The notes below the pieces were generated by a model. That model was not told where the DNA came from. It was given only the letters and a program-made list of their open reading frames with translations, and made no database searches. Positions 1 to 12,400 of a stretch of 64,000 nucleotides of DNA are shown one piece after another; within the stretch, counting starts at the first letter, position 1, and each line of letters starts with the position of its first letter. The DNA is from Carex sylvatica (taxonomy: Eukaryota; Streptophyta; Magnoliopsida; Poales; Cyperaceae). The stretch lies in contig CAXKVR010000028.1 in NCBI GenBank assembly GCA_964058845.1, positions 248,001 to 312,000 on the forward strand, read 5' to 3'. Made by a program: the position numbers and the translations under genes.

Positions 1-1
1 A

Positions 2-3000
2 CCCTCAGAATTAATTGTCTTTACGCGAAGGAACCCTAAACGGTCTGCTACACATGCAGAATCAGATTTAAATATTGATCGGCTGATCAGAATAGGTAAC
101 CGTGGTAGAAAATTAAAGAAAGATAACGAGATATTTGACCCAACAGTTTTAGTTAGCCTGATTCGAGACCCTAAATTGACTACCAAGAAAAGAAATCCTT
201 TGAGTCGGAGAGGTAGAGATTCGGTATGGGGGAGAATTGAGAATTTATCACAGATTATAGACATCAATGTTAAGTTTTGCAAGTTAAAACAGGAAAGAGA
301 GGCAGAGGAAAAGAAAATACAGATGGCTCTGGGAGAGAAAATGGACGGGAAGAATAAAATCTCAAACCAATCTAAGCTTGATTTAAGGCATCTGAAGCAA
401 GAGGGAACCTTGGACCGAGATTTGGATAGTACATTAACTCATGAGAGATCTTCTGCAGGTCATGAAACTGTACAAAGGGCCACAAATGAAAGGGACGCAG
501 CAGATCCAGGTTCTTCACCAGATTCAGTGGTCTATAATCCTCTCTCTTGCGAGGCCAGTCCTGTGGTGCTGCAACAGAAACAATCAACCAAGAACAAAAG
601 AAAGAAGAAAAACAAGGGGAAGAATGCTAAGCCCAGTAGAAGAGGTGGTCTTGTAAATGCTTCTGTCAATGCAAATCAAGGGACACTTTACTGGTTCCAG
701 ATTGATAAAAAAGGGAGGTCAATTTCTAATGGGAAAAATGAAGAGAAGATCCAGGATTTGAGTGCACCTGGAGTTACAAGACAGGAAACGGCTAATCTGT
801 CCGATCCCTACAATGGAGTTACAATTGCATCGCTTTCTGGATTTGCGTCAAATGGTAATTTCTTGTAAATACCCTAACCCTAGTTTTGCCAAGAAACTAT
901 GAATCCACATTTAATTTTGCCACAATCCATGGAGAGGTGTTTGGTTTGGAAATTACACTGTAGTAAGTTGGAACTAGCTTCCTCTATGCTGGTAGGGAAT
1001 AAACTTTTTCCATCCAATACTGTTTAAAATAATTGTTTTATTTGGAGTAGTTTAAAACAATTGCTTAGTTTGTGCTTGGCATTATTGTAAGGAGAGAACC
1101 GTATCAAAGGAATGTTTTTTTCTATTCGTGTTGCATTGAGCTTCTGTGCTGATGAATTGACATTTTAGTTATTAATTGTGGTTCCTAATCTTTCAGAAAA
1201 CAATGTATTGACATAAGTTGCCTTTTTGTTTTTACTCTTCAGGTAATCAAGAACCATTCAGGTGCGGAGGTTTTCTGGCGCAACTCTTACCTCCAGCAAA
1301 ACCCCTAGTACCAGTGCACCTGTTGTCCATACCTGCTCCATCAGGTAGTTTACCAGTACCTACTCAGTCTGTACCCGTTCCTTCAAATACCAGATCCATC
1401 CCTGGACAGCCAGTACTGCCCAGACAACCCTATCCTGTGCACATGCAGCTAATATCTTCGTCCGTGAGGCCATTATACATGCCAACAAATCCAGTTTCTG
1501 CTTCCGGAAAGCTTTTACAAGGGAAACCACAGCCTGCGCCGGCACCATTGCTGCTTATGAATGGGCCCGCTCAGTCAGTATCTGTTCCAGCAAAGCCTGC
1601 ACCTAAGCTGCGTGTGGCTTGGGTCTGTTGTGATGAATGTGGGAAGTGGCGTTGCATTCCTTCTGGGCTAGCTGATGTCATTGATGAAACTAACTGCAGA
1701 TGGTACGTAATTTAGTTAAGCAGCTTATTTGTTTTTTCCTCCTTTGAGCCTAAGTTGATCATTTAATGGCTGTATGGTTAGTTTTCTCATTATCATTATT
1801 TTTTTTAGTGAATATCACATGTCTTAGTTATGTATCTGTCTCTTTTTTATGGGCCAGGTCTTACCAAAATATAGCTATATGGACTTTTTTTTCTTTCTTT
1901 TATCTTGTTTTTTTTTTCTTATTAATTGCTAGCCATCTTTTTGCAAACACTATGTGAACAGTTCTTTTTTATTCTTCTCCATTATTCTTTTGGTTTTTAT
2001 GTTTTCTTTATAACTATTGCCTGGTAAGGCGTGCCAATTGGTCATGCATATAGTAGTTGAAAAAGTTTTAGATTTGCCAAAGAGGCATTTAACTCTTTTA
2101 TAAGAAAAAATTAAAGAAATTTTTACTGCTTGCTTAAAACTGTGCATGCTTACCTTAACAAAGATTTTTTACTCTTGTAAGTAGGGGTGTTCCTTAGTCG
2201 GTTCTCTTCAAACCTAATTAAAATTTGCCAAACCAAACTTTAAACAGAACCGAACCAAATAAATCGAACAACTGGACCATTTTATTAAAAATAAATCTTG
2301 TTTTATTAAAACCAAACAAACCAAAACCATTGGATCACCCCTTCTTGTAAATAAGATATCTGTCAAGGCTAGTTGTGTTTAAAAACCTGCTCATCCTTAT
2401 TTACTGATCTCACTACCAAATTTTCTATTTGTATCTGGCTCCTCCGTCCACTAACTTTTAAATTTCCTTCTTTATTTTAGGACATGTAAGGATAATGCCG
2501 ATAAGGCATTTGCTGATTGCTCCATACCACAAGAGAAGTCAAATGCAGAAATTAATGCCGAGTTAGAGATTTCCGATGCATCAGGCGATGAAGGCCCATC
2601 TAGTCGAGGGTACAAATTGGGTGATGTCAATCATATGAAGCCATTAGTTGGAGATATGAGGCCACATTCAACGAAATCAGCTAAAAAGGGTATGGCTATA
2701 GTAGTCGCTGAAACTTTTTAACCCATTTGGATGTCTTTTTGGTTCCGAAGTCTCACAATATTTTGAAATAAGCTGATTGTTTTAACTCGTAGACTGATTA
2801 AGAGTATTTTTTTTTGCTTATTTAGAACTTTTTTGTGTGTTACTATTAGCATTTGGGTTTATTTGGAAACATTGCAATTTCAGGTTTGGGGCCAGCTCCA
2901 TTCACCCCTCTCAAGACGAATTTGTTTCTCCATCGGCACCGAAGATCTCAAACAATTGATGAGGTACGTTCCATTATTTAACTTCTTGTTTTTATTGTTA

Positions 3001-6000
3001 TTGTAGATACACTGTTTAACAATTTCAGGTTCAATTCATTTTGTATAATTACAGATTATGGTTTGTAACTGCAAAGCCCCCCAAAATGGAGGTATTGGAT
3101 GCCGAAGCCAATGCTTGAATAGGATGCTTAGCATCGAATGTATCAAAGGAATGTGCCCTTGCGGTGAGCTCTGTTCTAACCAACAGGTAATTTGCCTTTT
3201 TTTTATTTTATTTTATGTTTTGGATCATGATTGATGTGCCCTTGCAAAACCTCTCAAATACAATTTAGATAAAAAAATGTTGAGTCTCTCTGTCCCCCTC
3301 GTATTGCGTTAAGTAGTGCCCAAAAAGCTGATCACTTTATTTATGAAGAGAAAATAGTGAGGAAGAACGGGTATTTTCTCACCTTTTTGGTTAAATTGGA
3401 AAATGAGGTGCTCAGAGGCTGTTTCCATGTTTGAGGGTTTTTTGTTGTACTTTGAAGAATCAGGAATGCAAGTGCAACTGTACCTACTTCATTGATACTA
3501 TCTTTTTACATATGTGTGACTTTACCAGTTCCAAAGGCGCAACTATGCAAAATTGATGTATTTTCGGTCTGGGAAAAAAGGATACGGGCTTCAGTTGCTT
3601 GAAGATGTGCCCGCTGGACGATTTCTTATTGAATATGTTGGAGAGGTAAAATTATGTTCTCTTTGTTTTGGTTCATTAGTGTGCTTGAAAAGGGGCAAAA
3701 TAGTCTGAAATATTATTTTCATTTTTTTTAAAATTGGTGTAGGTGCTTGATATGGCCACTTACGAAGCCCGTCAGAAAGAATATGCTTCTAGAGGGCAAA
3801 AACATTTCTATTTCATGACACTCAATGGTGGAGAGGTATTTTCTTATTTTTGTTTATCCAATGGTATCAAAACCAGCTTCGCTGACATGACCTGGTAATG
3901 TATGCAACATGCACTTAGAAATGGGTATGGTTCTGATGCAGACATCAAAAATATGTATTTAATCGAATTATGTATAACTTCAATTGATTATTTTGGTTTT
4001 TTAGTTGATTAAATTGTTTTAACTGAAGTGATGTAGATTTGAAAGCTCTTTGCTTATCATCGAATGATATTATATGAATTGAATTGTGTATATTAGTTGT
4101 ACGAATCCCCATATGGTTAACAATTTTAGTTGATCATTATCTGTTAAATGTCAGGTAATAGATGCATGCGCTAAAGGGAATTTGGGTCGATTTATAAATC
4201 ATAGCTGTGACCCCAATTGTCGCACTGAAAAGGTTTATTACTTCTACTTTAATTCTATCTTTCTATGTAGTTTTTTGGTAAGTTTAATTCTATCTTTCTA
4301 TGTAGTTTTTTGGTAAGTTTATTCTACTTTTATTCAATTAATTGTTGCATTAAGTCTCTCAAATGTCCATAAAGAACAAGAATTATTACTGTTTTTGCAC
4401 AAGAGCCATGGGACATGTTTCGTCTTTTATGATGATAAACCATTACGAGGATAAATAGAAGAAAGGGAACCATTGTTAAATTTTCATTTAACTTTTGTTC
4501 TTCTGTAAATTCTCCTTGTTACTTTTTCTTTCTTGTTAATTATTTCAACCTTTTTAGTAGGCTTTTTGCCTACTACTCTAAACAAATTTTGCATTATTTA
4601 ATTTCGTTGGCTAAGTTATATCTTTGCAGAATTGACCTTGTCTTTTTTTTTTTTTGTGAAAACAGTGGATTGTCAATGGAGAGGTTTGCATTGGGCTGTT
4701 TGCTATAAGGGAAATAAAAAAGGTACGTTGTGGTTTCATTTAAATGTCCTATCCTTTTACCCAAGAGCCATTTTGGTCATCCAGTTGTTATAAAATGTTG
4801 TTGATGCATTTATTTTATTTTATTTTATTTAGGAGGAAGAGCTTACATTCGACTACAACTATGTAAGAGTTGTTGGTGCAGCTGCAAAAAAGTGTTTTTG
4901 TGGGGCGGAAAATTGCCGGGGCTATATTGGGGGTGACCCGTCAAGCACTGAATTAGTTGTTCAAGAGGATTCGGATGAAGAAGACTACTTCGAGCCTGTA
5001 ACAGCTAAACAAATTCACAGAACAGCAGCAGTCACCACTTTAACCGACAGTTCTCTCGAAAAGCACTCACTGCCTGATAAATGGCAGGATAGATTTGGCA
5101 TGTCCACACCTGTTGACCGTAAAGAACATTTAGCGGGTTGCAAACCCAATAGTGCAGTTGGTCGACTTGCTAGTTCTTTTGTTAATGGATCGATGGATAA
5201 AGCACTAGCTGTACCTGCTGACTCCCAACAAGCTTTTGGTTTGATTCCTCGAGGCAGTTATTCCCAATCAGTTATTCATCCTGAGAATTCATCGAAGTCG
5301 AAGATCAGAGAAAACTCAATGAGTCATAAAACTGATGCTGTGCTAATCAAGCCCTCTGATTTTGAAATATCCAAGTCAGAGTATAGAGGTGATGTATCAC
5401 AGTGCGAACCCAATTCTATGCTTAGTCTACCAGAAAAACCTCATGAAGTCTGTGAACCATTGGATAAAGAGGCTGGTACAAAAGGAGGTACGAAGGATAT
5501 ATCCCGTCATTCTTTATCATCTAGTATTGCAGTGTCATCGTACAGTTTATTGGAATTACATTTATCAAGGGTTAATTCTCTTGGTGAATTCAAGATGGAA
5601 AATATCGACGGCTTATCCCATTCTCCTGACGCTAGTTTACCGATTAACTCGGTCAATGAGTACAAGCCACTGGAAAAAAAGAGCTTATTACAGGGCTTAT
5701 CTGAAAAAGTTGTTCTTCCCGATAACTCTTTTGAGGAATGTGAACTTGTAGACAGAGAGAAATTATTCCATACCCCGCCTGAAGATGTTATTGACCAAAA
5801 TAACTTGTATGATGTTTGTCCGAAGAATAGAGAAGTGGATGAGGTATCCACGCCTGCTCTACCTGATCATTCAATAGAAGAACAAGTGCCAATGGATATG
5901 GACATGAACAATTTATTCGAATCTCTGTGTGTACCTCCATCATCTTCAGAACATCTCAATTCACCAAACGAAGGCACACAATCAGAAGAAGATGCAGCAC

Positions 6001-9000
6001 GTACCCCTGTGCATGTGACTCGGTATTTGTCAGACAGAGTCCACTCGAGACGGTCAGGTGGTACGGTTGTGGACAAGATAGGCTGTAAGACCAGTTCATA
6101 TAACGAGCCTTCTGACTCTGATGTCCGGCCAGAGCATGCGGATCTGTATCTGAAGAATCTAGATCAGCAGGACAGATCAATGTCACCTCCAGTAGGTACA
6201 AGTGGCATGAAGAGTATCAGAACAGACGCGACAGATGAGGATTTGGCGATGCACCAAGAGGTCAGGGAAATGTCACATAACACAGCTACTACTGATTTTG
6301 AGGAAGGTAAGGACCTTATGCTTTTATTTGTGGCAGCACCACTGCTGTGCTGACCTGGGAAAAAACTGATTTTCAAATAGGTTCTTTAATATGCTCATTT
6401 GGAAAACCCATACTAACTATGTATCAAAGAAAAATTTGGGGGTTGTGGGGTGGTTGATTTAGTTGAGGTTTACTGCTGCAAAATGTGACGCTACCCAAAT
6501 ACGCCCTATCTAACACTTGTACCTATATCAGATATGTCTGATATGAATGTATGATGCTTACCCATACCAGAAATATTTCATTATAAAATTTGAATTGATA
6601 TGGCCAAAAGACATGGTATTTTGCATCTAGCTGGTAACATAAAATAATTCCAACAGATGAAACTCTTTTGCAACAATGTCGCAGGTCCCCATCCATGCAG
6701 TATTCATTAATTGCATTTCTTAGTTTTGTGTTTCCTCCCTATTGCTTGTACAATATAAAAACCTTTGGTATTCATACTATTCTAAATTTATGTACTCTTA
6801 CCTTTTAAAATGAGAACTCAAAATAATCATACTTGTCAATAATATTTTGAAGTTATGCATTTATGCACAAAAATAATTAAAAGATAGTATATAAAATATG
6901 TATCATGAGTATTTTGGAAATAGAACTGATGTACACACATTGTATCAGATACAAGACTTGCATATTAAACGTGCAACATTGCACTCGGTCCTACTTTCCT
7001 TTTCTAAAAATCATAAACAAATATATAGATGCTCATAGAGAATGGTGAGAAAACTTAGATACCTAGATTTTGGCCTTGCATCTATTACAAGGTAAACAAA
7101 ATCCCCATAGACGTCTGTTTACTGGTGCAAATGTAAGCAAACACGATCATGAATGTGAGCCTATTTGCATCATTACAACTCTCTTTTCAGGGAGACCAAG
7201 AAAACCTATTTAAATCTTCAGAACTATTTTTTATTCAACACTACAAACGGAAAAACACATCCAAGTAGACTTCCACTTGTGTGTACCACCGACTGCCCCG
7301 ATATAAGACCTTACAAAACTGCTGCTGTTCATGTCTTTGTATCTATCCTAGGTGTATTTTTTCATCACAACTGCCTCTACCAGTTCCTACCCAGTTACCT
7401 ATGCCTTCACCTCCTATTACATTTGTCCCTCCCTCTACGAGCCACATTGTCATGTTGCAAGTCTTGATATCCTGTTCTAGTTCTTGGCCAACCTACAGCT
7501 GCAAGCCTTCGACATGTATACTTGGAAGCATGTACAATAAATTGTATGGGAAGTAAATTGGGTAATACCTGTAGACTAATATACATTTAGGATTGGGTTG
7601 TAGGGTTAAAGTTGGTATCTCTATTTTTATGGCTTAAGACGGGGTTAATTAAATGAGATAATTTTTGGTGTGCTGTGGCAGTTGAAGAGAAGCTTAACAA
7701 GTTATTGGATGAAGACGGTAGTATAAGCCGGCGCAAAGTAAGTGTCTAAATTATAAATTTATTTATGTATCTTGATGTTTACAGACACTGCCTTTTTCTA
7801 ATATTATAAAATACCCTGCATTGTGTATACTCACAAAATTTTGACAATGAAATCATTGATATGTACTTGTCTGCTGTGAAAATTCAGTTTTTTTTTTCAG
7901 TATGTATTGTTTTTACTAAAAGATTTATTTCGATTGGATCTCACAGCATGCAACTAAGGGGTATTTGAAGCTTCTAATCGTAACAGCAGCTGCTGGAGAT
8001 ACTGGTACATCGCAAAGGTGGATTACTCTCATAGAACATTTCATTTTTCTTTTTTGTTCTTTGTCCTCTTTGAATTATTCCTCCTTATTTATTTTTTATA
8101 TTTATGCAGATTAAGAGATCTGTCATTAATCCTCGATGCTCTTTTGAAGACAAACTCTTATAATGTTTTGATGGACATAATGAAGACGAATGGTGACCCC
8201 TCTCACCCTACCCACCACCCACGTACTTAAAAGAAATGCTTAATGGAATTAATGCTGATTTATCTTATTATCCTTGCAATGTAGGTTTGCAAATGTTGCA
8301 CACTATCTTGAAGCAAAATAGGGACGACTTCAATCGAATTCCCATTATCCGGAAACTTCTCAAGGTTATTTCTTATTCCTGGTCTTTATAGAAGTTAAAT
8401 AACACTTCTTAAGGTCTTTTTTGCAATGATATTTATGTATAATATGCAAAATTTATAGCATTTGGAGAAAATCTCTGAAACTAACTTGTTTGCGAAATGA
8501 CTATTAGGAAAAGAAGGATTATCATTTCACCATTATCCCATAATACCCTACTGAGAGTCTTAGATCGATTAGACTGCAAATTTAGAAAAATATATTACCA
8601 CTATTCGTCCTCTTTGTTCAAAAATGACCATTGCCTATTTTATTCTCTCTCAGTTCATGTGCAAATATGTTAAATGGTAAGATAAATACTGAGTTAACCA
8701 ATGATTTTGTATAAAAAGTGCATTGGTAGGAAGAGACGTCCAACATGAAAATAAATCTGTATTTAAGGGAATATTTCAGTTTAAATATCTTTCTTTTCAT
8801 TTAAAAAACTGGAGATCATTTTGCAACTAATACCGGGATTTTCTATGAAAATTTCCCTTAGTCTAAAAGTACTACTGATTCTCTCTCTCTCTCTCTCTGT
8901 GGGTGGATCTTTGCATGTTTAGGTGTTGGGCCATCTTGGGGACATGGGGATCCTGACACTAGAGCAGATGAATCAAGGCCCTCTTCGTCCTGGAATGGAA

Positions 9001-9015
9001 AGGTCGTCTCTCTCC

Positions 9016-9051
<36 letters not shown>

Positions 9052-10234
9052 AACTTCCTCCAAATTTGCAAGGGAACTGACAGTGGATTTTTGTTATGCA
9101 GTTTTAGGGAGTCAATTTATAAGCTGACAAAGCATAAAAACAAAAAGGTACATCATAGTCATTATCTATTGATCTGTTCTTTCTGTGCACCTTGCTTGTG
9201 AGGTTCATATTGTACCAGCCATGGCACTTTTTAACTTAACTGGTGCGGTACCATTATGCACCATTTATCTTATTCACACTATGTTGTTAAGGTACTTTAA
9301 GATCCTTGTTCTTAATTTTGTTTTAGACTTTCTATTATATTATTTTTTTCTTATTTTATTCTACTGTTCCTCAGGGTGGTGTATACAAATATCACTACAA
9401 CCAGCCTTGTCCTTGTTTTTAGAATTTTAATTGAAAATGAGGGTTTTGCACATTTTAATGCCCTTGTGGAAATAAAAAAAAATTCAGGTACACCAGATTG
9501 CACGGGAATTCTTTGATCGATGGATGCCCAAGTCAATGAGGGTCCACAACTCGTTTTCACACACCTGTAATACCTCAACTTCCAAGCGCAAAAGCCGGTG
9601 GGACCATCCATCAAATCCTCATAATCAAGATCCTAATTTCCCATTGTACAACTCACAAGCCCAGCACCTAGAGAGACCCACTAAGAGACCTCATTCAGAT
9701 AATTTGGAAGAAGATGCACCACCTGGGTTCGAGCCAGTGGGGCCTCCACCTGGTTTTGGGCCTGCGTCACCACCTGGCTTTGAGTCTGTTTCATCACCGG
9801 GTTTTGGGTCTGTTGTACAACTGGCTTTGGGAGCTGGTTTGAATGTCGGTCCAGTTCAAGTGGCTTTGGGTTACCGGCAAGAAAGGCATAGACCTGGTGT
9901 CAGTGTATCATATGGTATTCCTGCAGTGACAGCTCAAAACCTTGGTGTCTTTGTACAGTCTGAAGGAAAGCTATCTTGGGGAATTGCACCAAGTATACCT
10001 TTTCAACCTTTCCCGCCTTTGCCGCCTTACCCAACGATTGGAAACGGTAATGTTGTAAACAATGGGCCAGGTTTCCTCAATGACAGAGTGAGAAGGCGTT
10101 GGAGTTCAAATTCAAATTTGAGAAATCATAGGAGGTTTTCTAGGCCATGGAAAAACAATGGTTATGCCCATAATAACACTAATACTCAAAGGTCTGGCAA
10201 GGATTGGCCAAAATGGCCGAGAGAACGCAGGTAG
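2..10234 (+). CDS. ASHH2: Histone-lysine N-methyltransferase ASHH2/SDG8-like, 5'-truncated by window edge
   Basis: Seventeen exons are inferred: 2-854, 1243-1702, 2481-2689, 2884-2963, 3055-3186, 3529-3645, 3743-3835, 4155-4232, 4666-4722, 4833-6306, 7682-7737, 7947-8017, 8110-8192, 8285-8364, 8923-9002, 9102-9147, 9488-10234. They sum to 1572 codons in one open frame; the first exon is open to the window edge, so the start is missing. Counting from base 2, a CW zinc finger ([13 protein letters not shown], then a W-TCKDNAD half in the next exon) lies near residues 410-450. A Cys-rich AWS domain covers 535-578, SET covers about 579-700 ([17 protein letters not shown]), and post-[14 protein letters not shown] follows. 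The family methylates H3K36 on active genes and controls flowering time (Arabidopsis EFS/SDG8); the CW domain reads methylated H3K4. A long acidic, low-complexity stretch (exon 10) and a Pro/Gly-rich C-terminus follow. Exons 11-17 form the conserved C-terminal helical region. The assignment is very secure; exact splice ends are inferred. Confidence 0.95.
2182..2343. mobile_element. Short hAT-like MITE in ASHH2 intron 2
   Basis: The ends are inverted repeats, TAGGGGTGTTCC on the left against AAGGGGTGATCC read from the right. Near-identical direct repeats flank them: CTTGTAAG on the left, CTTGTAAA on the right. The interior is AT-rich with CCAAACCAAAC-type tracts and has no coding capacity. The TAGGGGTG-like end and a target duplication of about 8 bp suggest a hAT-derived MITE. 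The class is inferred from these ends only. Confidence 0.55.
4248..4317. repeat. 35-bp tandem duplication in ASHH2 intron 8
   Basis: Two identical 35-bp copies sit head to tail at 4248-4282 and 4283-4317, just after the donor at 4233. Identity between copies suggests a recent slippage or duplication event. No function is visible. Confidence 0.85.
6307..7681 (+). other. Large ASHH2 intron 10 with a possible decayed copy of exon 2
   Basis: This 1.4-kb intron is the longest in the gene. At 7180-7560 it holds a stretch resembling exon 2 (1243-1702): a pyrimidine-CAG acceptor-like sequence followed by a Pro-rich reading frame containing LPVPTQ, as in exon 2 (also LPVPTQ). The frame then continues [12 protein letters not shown] where exon 2 reads [10 protein letters not shown]. 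Stops and length changes exclude a functional exon. The homology is judged by eye and needs alignment. Confidence 0.4.
8880..9051. repeat. Microsatellites (CT)n and (CT)n(CA)n flanking ASHH2 exon 15
   Basis: A CT run at about 8880-8898 lies just upstream of exon 15, where it forms part of the polypyrimidine-rich end of intron 14. A compound CT/CA run lies at about 9007-9051, directly after the exon 15 donor. Both are likely length-polymorphic. Confidence 0.9.
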
Positions 10235-11139
10235 AAATTTGGGGATAGTTTGTTGGTTTTGCACATGCTTAAGCCAACAAAGAAAGAAAAAGAAAGGATG
10301 TTATGGTAGAATTTTTTTTTTTTTCTTCCTTTCGTCTTCTTTTCTTTAGTTAGAATTGCTGGTGGTGGTATATCAAATGTTGTTTGGGTGTTCCTTTTTT
10401 TGAAGGTGGTTTAGAAGGGAGTTGGCAATTGGTGCCCTTCCTGTTTAATTTTTTTAAGGAAAGGCGATATGTTTCTTTATTGTTATGTCTCTTTATTCGC
10501 CGCGATCTGTAAAAGCCAACAATTTGTTTATTGAAAATCAATCATAGGCTAACTTGTTCATAAAATGGATGATTGTGCTATGATTTGCAAATGAAAATGG
10601 ATGAATGTGATACGATTTGCAAATGAAAAAGGAAACAATATGGACTACTCAATACAAGCATGCCCAAAATGAGATCCCAATCGGCGATTAATTGATGATA
10701 GCTCGTGCAATTTAAGCGGCGAGTAATAATCTAATAGCCGATCGCTTGGGAATAACTGCATACACCTTCAATTTAATTGTTTAGAACGAATGGAAATTTT
10801 TTTGAAACACGGCAAAAAGTTTGGGAATAACAAAGTGCACCTTCAATTTTAATTGTTTCAGATTGGAAATTTCATTTTTCCATACAGTCGTTCGAAGTAA
10901 AAGGAACAAATTCATATATTGTTACACAAACTGTACAAGGTATGCACTAAGTGGAGTTCGACAAAAGGAAAGATAAATTAATCAGAGCATATAAAAGAAA
11001 AACTATAACAACCCACTTTAATTTCATTCGATACCTGACAACCAAAAATGCTTGTTGAGGAAATATATTCCTTCTATATGCCATATCTTATACGAATATA
11101 TCTACGAGCTTGCCAAACATATACATCACAAGCTCATAA
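10235..11139 (+). other. ASHH2 3' untranslated region and spacer
   Basis: After the ASHH2 stop comes about 300 bp of T-rich sequence suited to a 3' UTR. An imperfect duplication with GATTGTGCTATGATTTGCAAATG-like text lies near 10568-10625. The remainder to the next gene is AT-rich with no coding signal. ASHH2 and the GST converge here, so both transcripts probably end in this interval. Confidence 0.5.
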
Positions 11140-12400
11140 TCAGTACCGCCTCAATGTTTTTCTTACTAACAAAAAGCACGCCGTCTTATAAAGGGTGCAG
11201 TACTTCCTCCAACCGTCAAAATATTTCCCAATAACAATTTTATAACTTGGCCTCTTCTTCACCATGTTATAATACACCAAAACATTAGGCCGTGTGTTAA
11301 TATACTGCTCCTCAAGCTCCAAGAGAGAGAGCCGTACCAGTAGTGGTATAAACATGGAATCAGCAAGTGTAAACTCTTCCCCTGCAAGGTACATCGTCTT
11401 TTCCAACTGTAACTCGGCCTCATCTAGAATTGCACACAACTCGTCTTCACTTTGCTTTACAGCATCTTGGTTTTTCAATTTATCTTCAGTTTCGTATGCT
11501 TCCCTTAGTTTTTTGTGATACATGCTTGCTAGGTCGGGAAATTCTGACATGCGTGCAATAATGACTCGTCTGATGAATTTCGAGATAAAGTTGCGGTACT
11601 TGGGTGGGGTATGCGCTAGGGTGAATATTTTAGGATTCCAATTTTCAATTTTTTGAATCCACTCAGCTGTTTCGGTGCTTACTGAAGCTGCTTGACCACT
11701 TAAAGAGGCAGTAAGCCGGTCAATGTACCTATTAATATGTGGGATTTCATATGAATTGTATGATTTTATAAAATATACCTGTCAAGGATTTAGAACCTTA
11801 TAAATAAAAAGTATACCCAAATAATTAAGACTATCTCACAGGTGCTTAATTTTAGGTAATGTCTTGACTTGTTTAAGACTTTGCATGATACCAACAAAAA
11901 TTATTTTTTGTTACAGTGTTAGACTGGTCAAGTTCCTAGCAGTATTCAACTAGTACTATACTGGTTATATTATATGTACATGTACTATATTATCCATGTC
12001 ATGGCCAATTCATTACTATCATAAACAGCATTATCAAATCTGTACGGATACAACACAAATAGGTCAATCCCCTACAGGTGCCGGACAGCACTGGTCCAGT
12101 CCAGTAACTGCAAAACCGCATGATAGCAGTATGAGCTCTCTAACAATTAATTCTCGTGTAATTGTAATTCAAGCAAAAAATAGCATCTTACTGGACGATG
12201 TCAATTGCTTGAAAAATGATGTGGGAACCGTTTTGGAATACAGGTAGCTTAGCTGATGGGTTCATGCGAAAGAAGGAAGCATTCATATTTTTCCCGGTCA
12301 AGGGATTGACATGGTAAGATGTGTAGTCTATGCTCTTTTCTTCCAGTACTAGCCGTACCTTTTGGCTATCCATGGAGTATGGATGGTGGTACAGTTGCAT
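11140..12400 (-). CDS. TCHQD: Glutathione S-transferase, TCHQD class
   Basis: Two exons, 12400-12192 and 11728-11140, give 265 residues; the intron has GT..AG borders and is 463 bp. The N-terminal thioredoxin-like half begins MQLYHHPYSMDSQKVRLVLE and contains the glutathione-binding NPSAKLPVF loop with its cis-proline. The C-terminal half is all-helical: LREAYETEDKL, LAGEEFTLADSMFIPLLVRL, RPSYKIVIGKYFDGWRKY. This is the pattern and length of the plant TCHQD class, named for similarity to bacterial tetrachlorohydroquinone dehalogenase; its natural substrate is unknown. Joining across the intron restores the expected sequence (DIVQ-YIDRL). An alternative acceptor near 11780 would put a stop in frame and was not used. 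The gene converges with ASHH2. Confidence 0.93.

Noticed and set aside
372..587. Antisense frame inside ASHH2 exon 1
   Set aside because: It overlaps a well-supported exon on the other strand and has no motif of its own; it is a shadow of codon bias.
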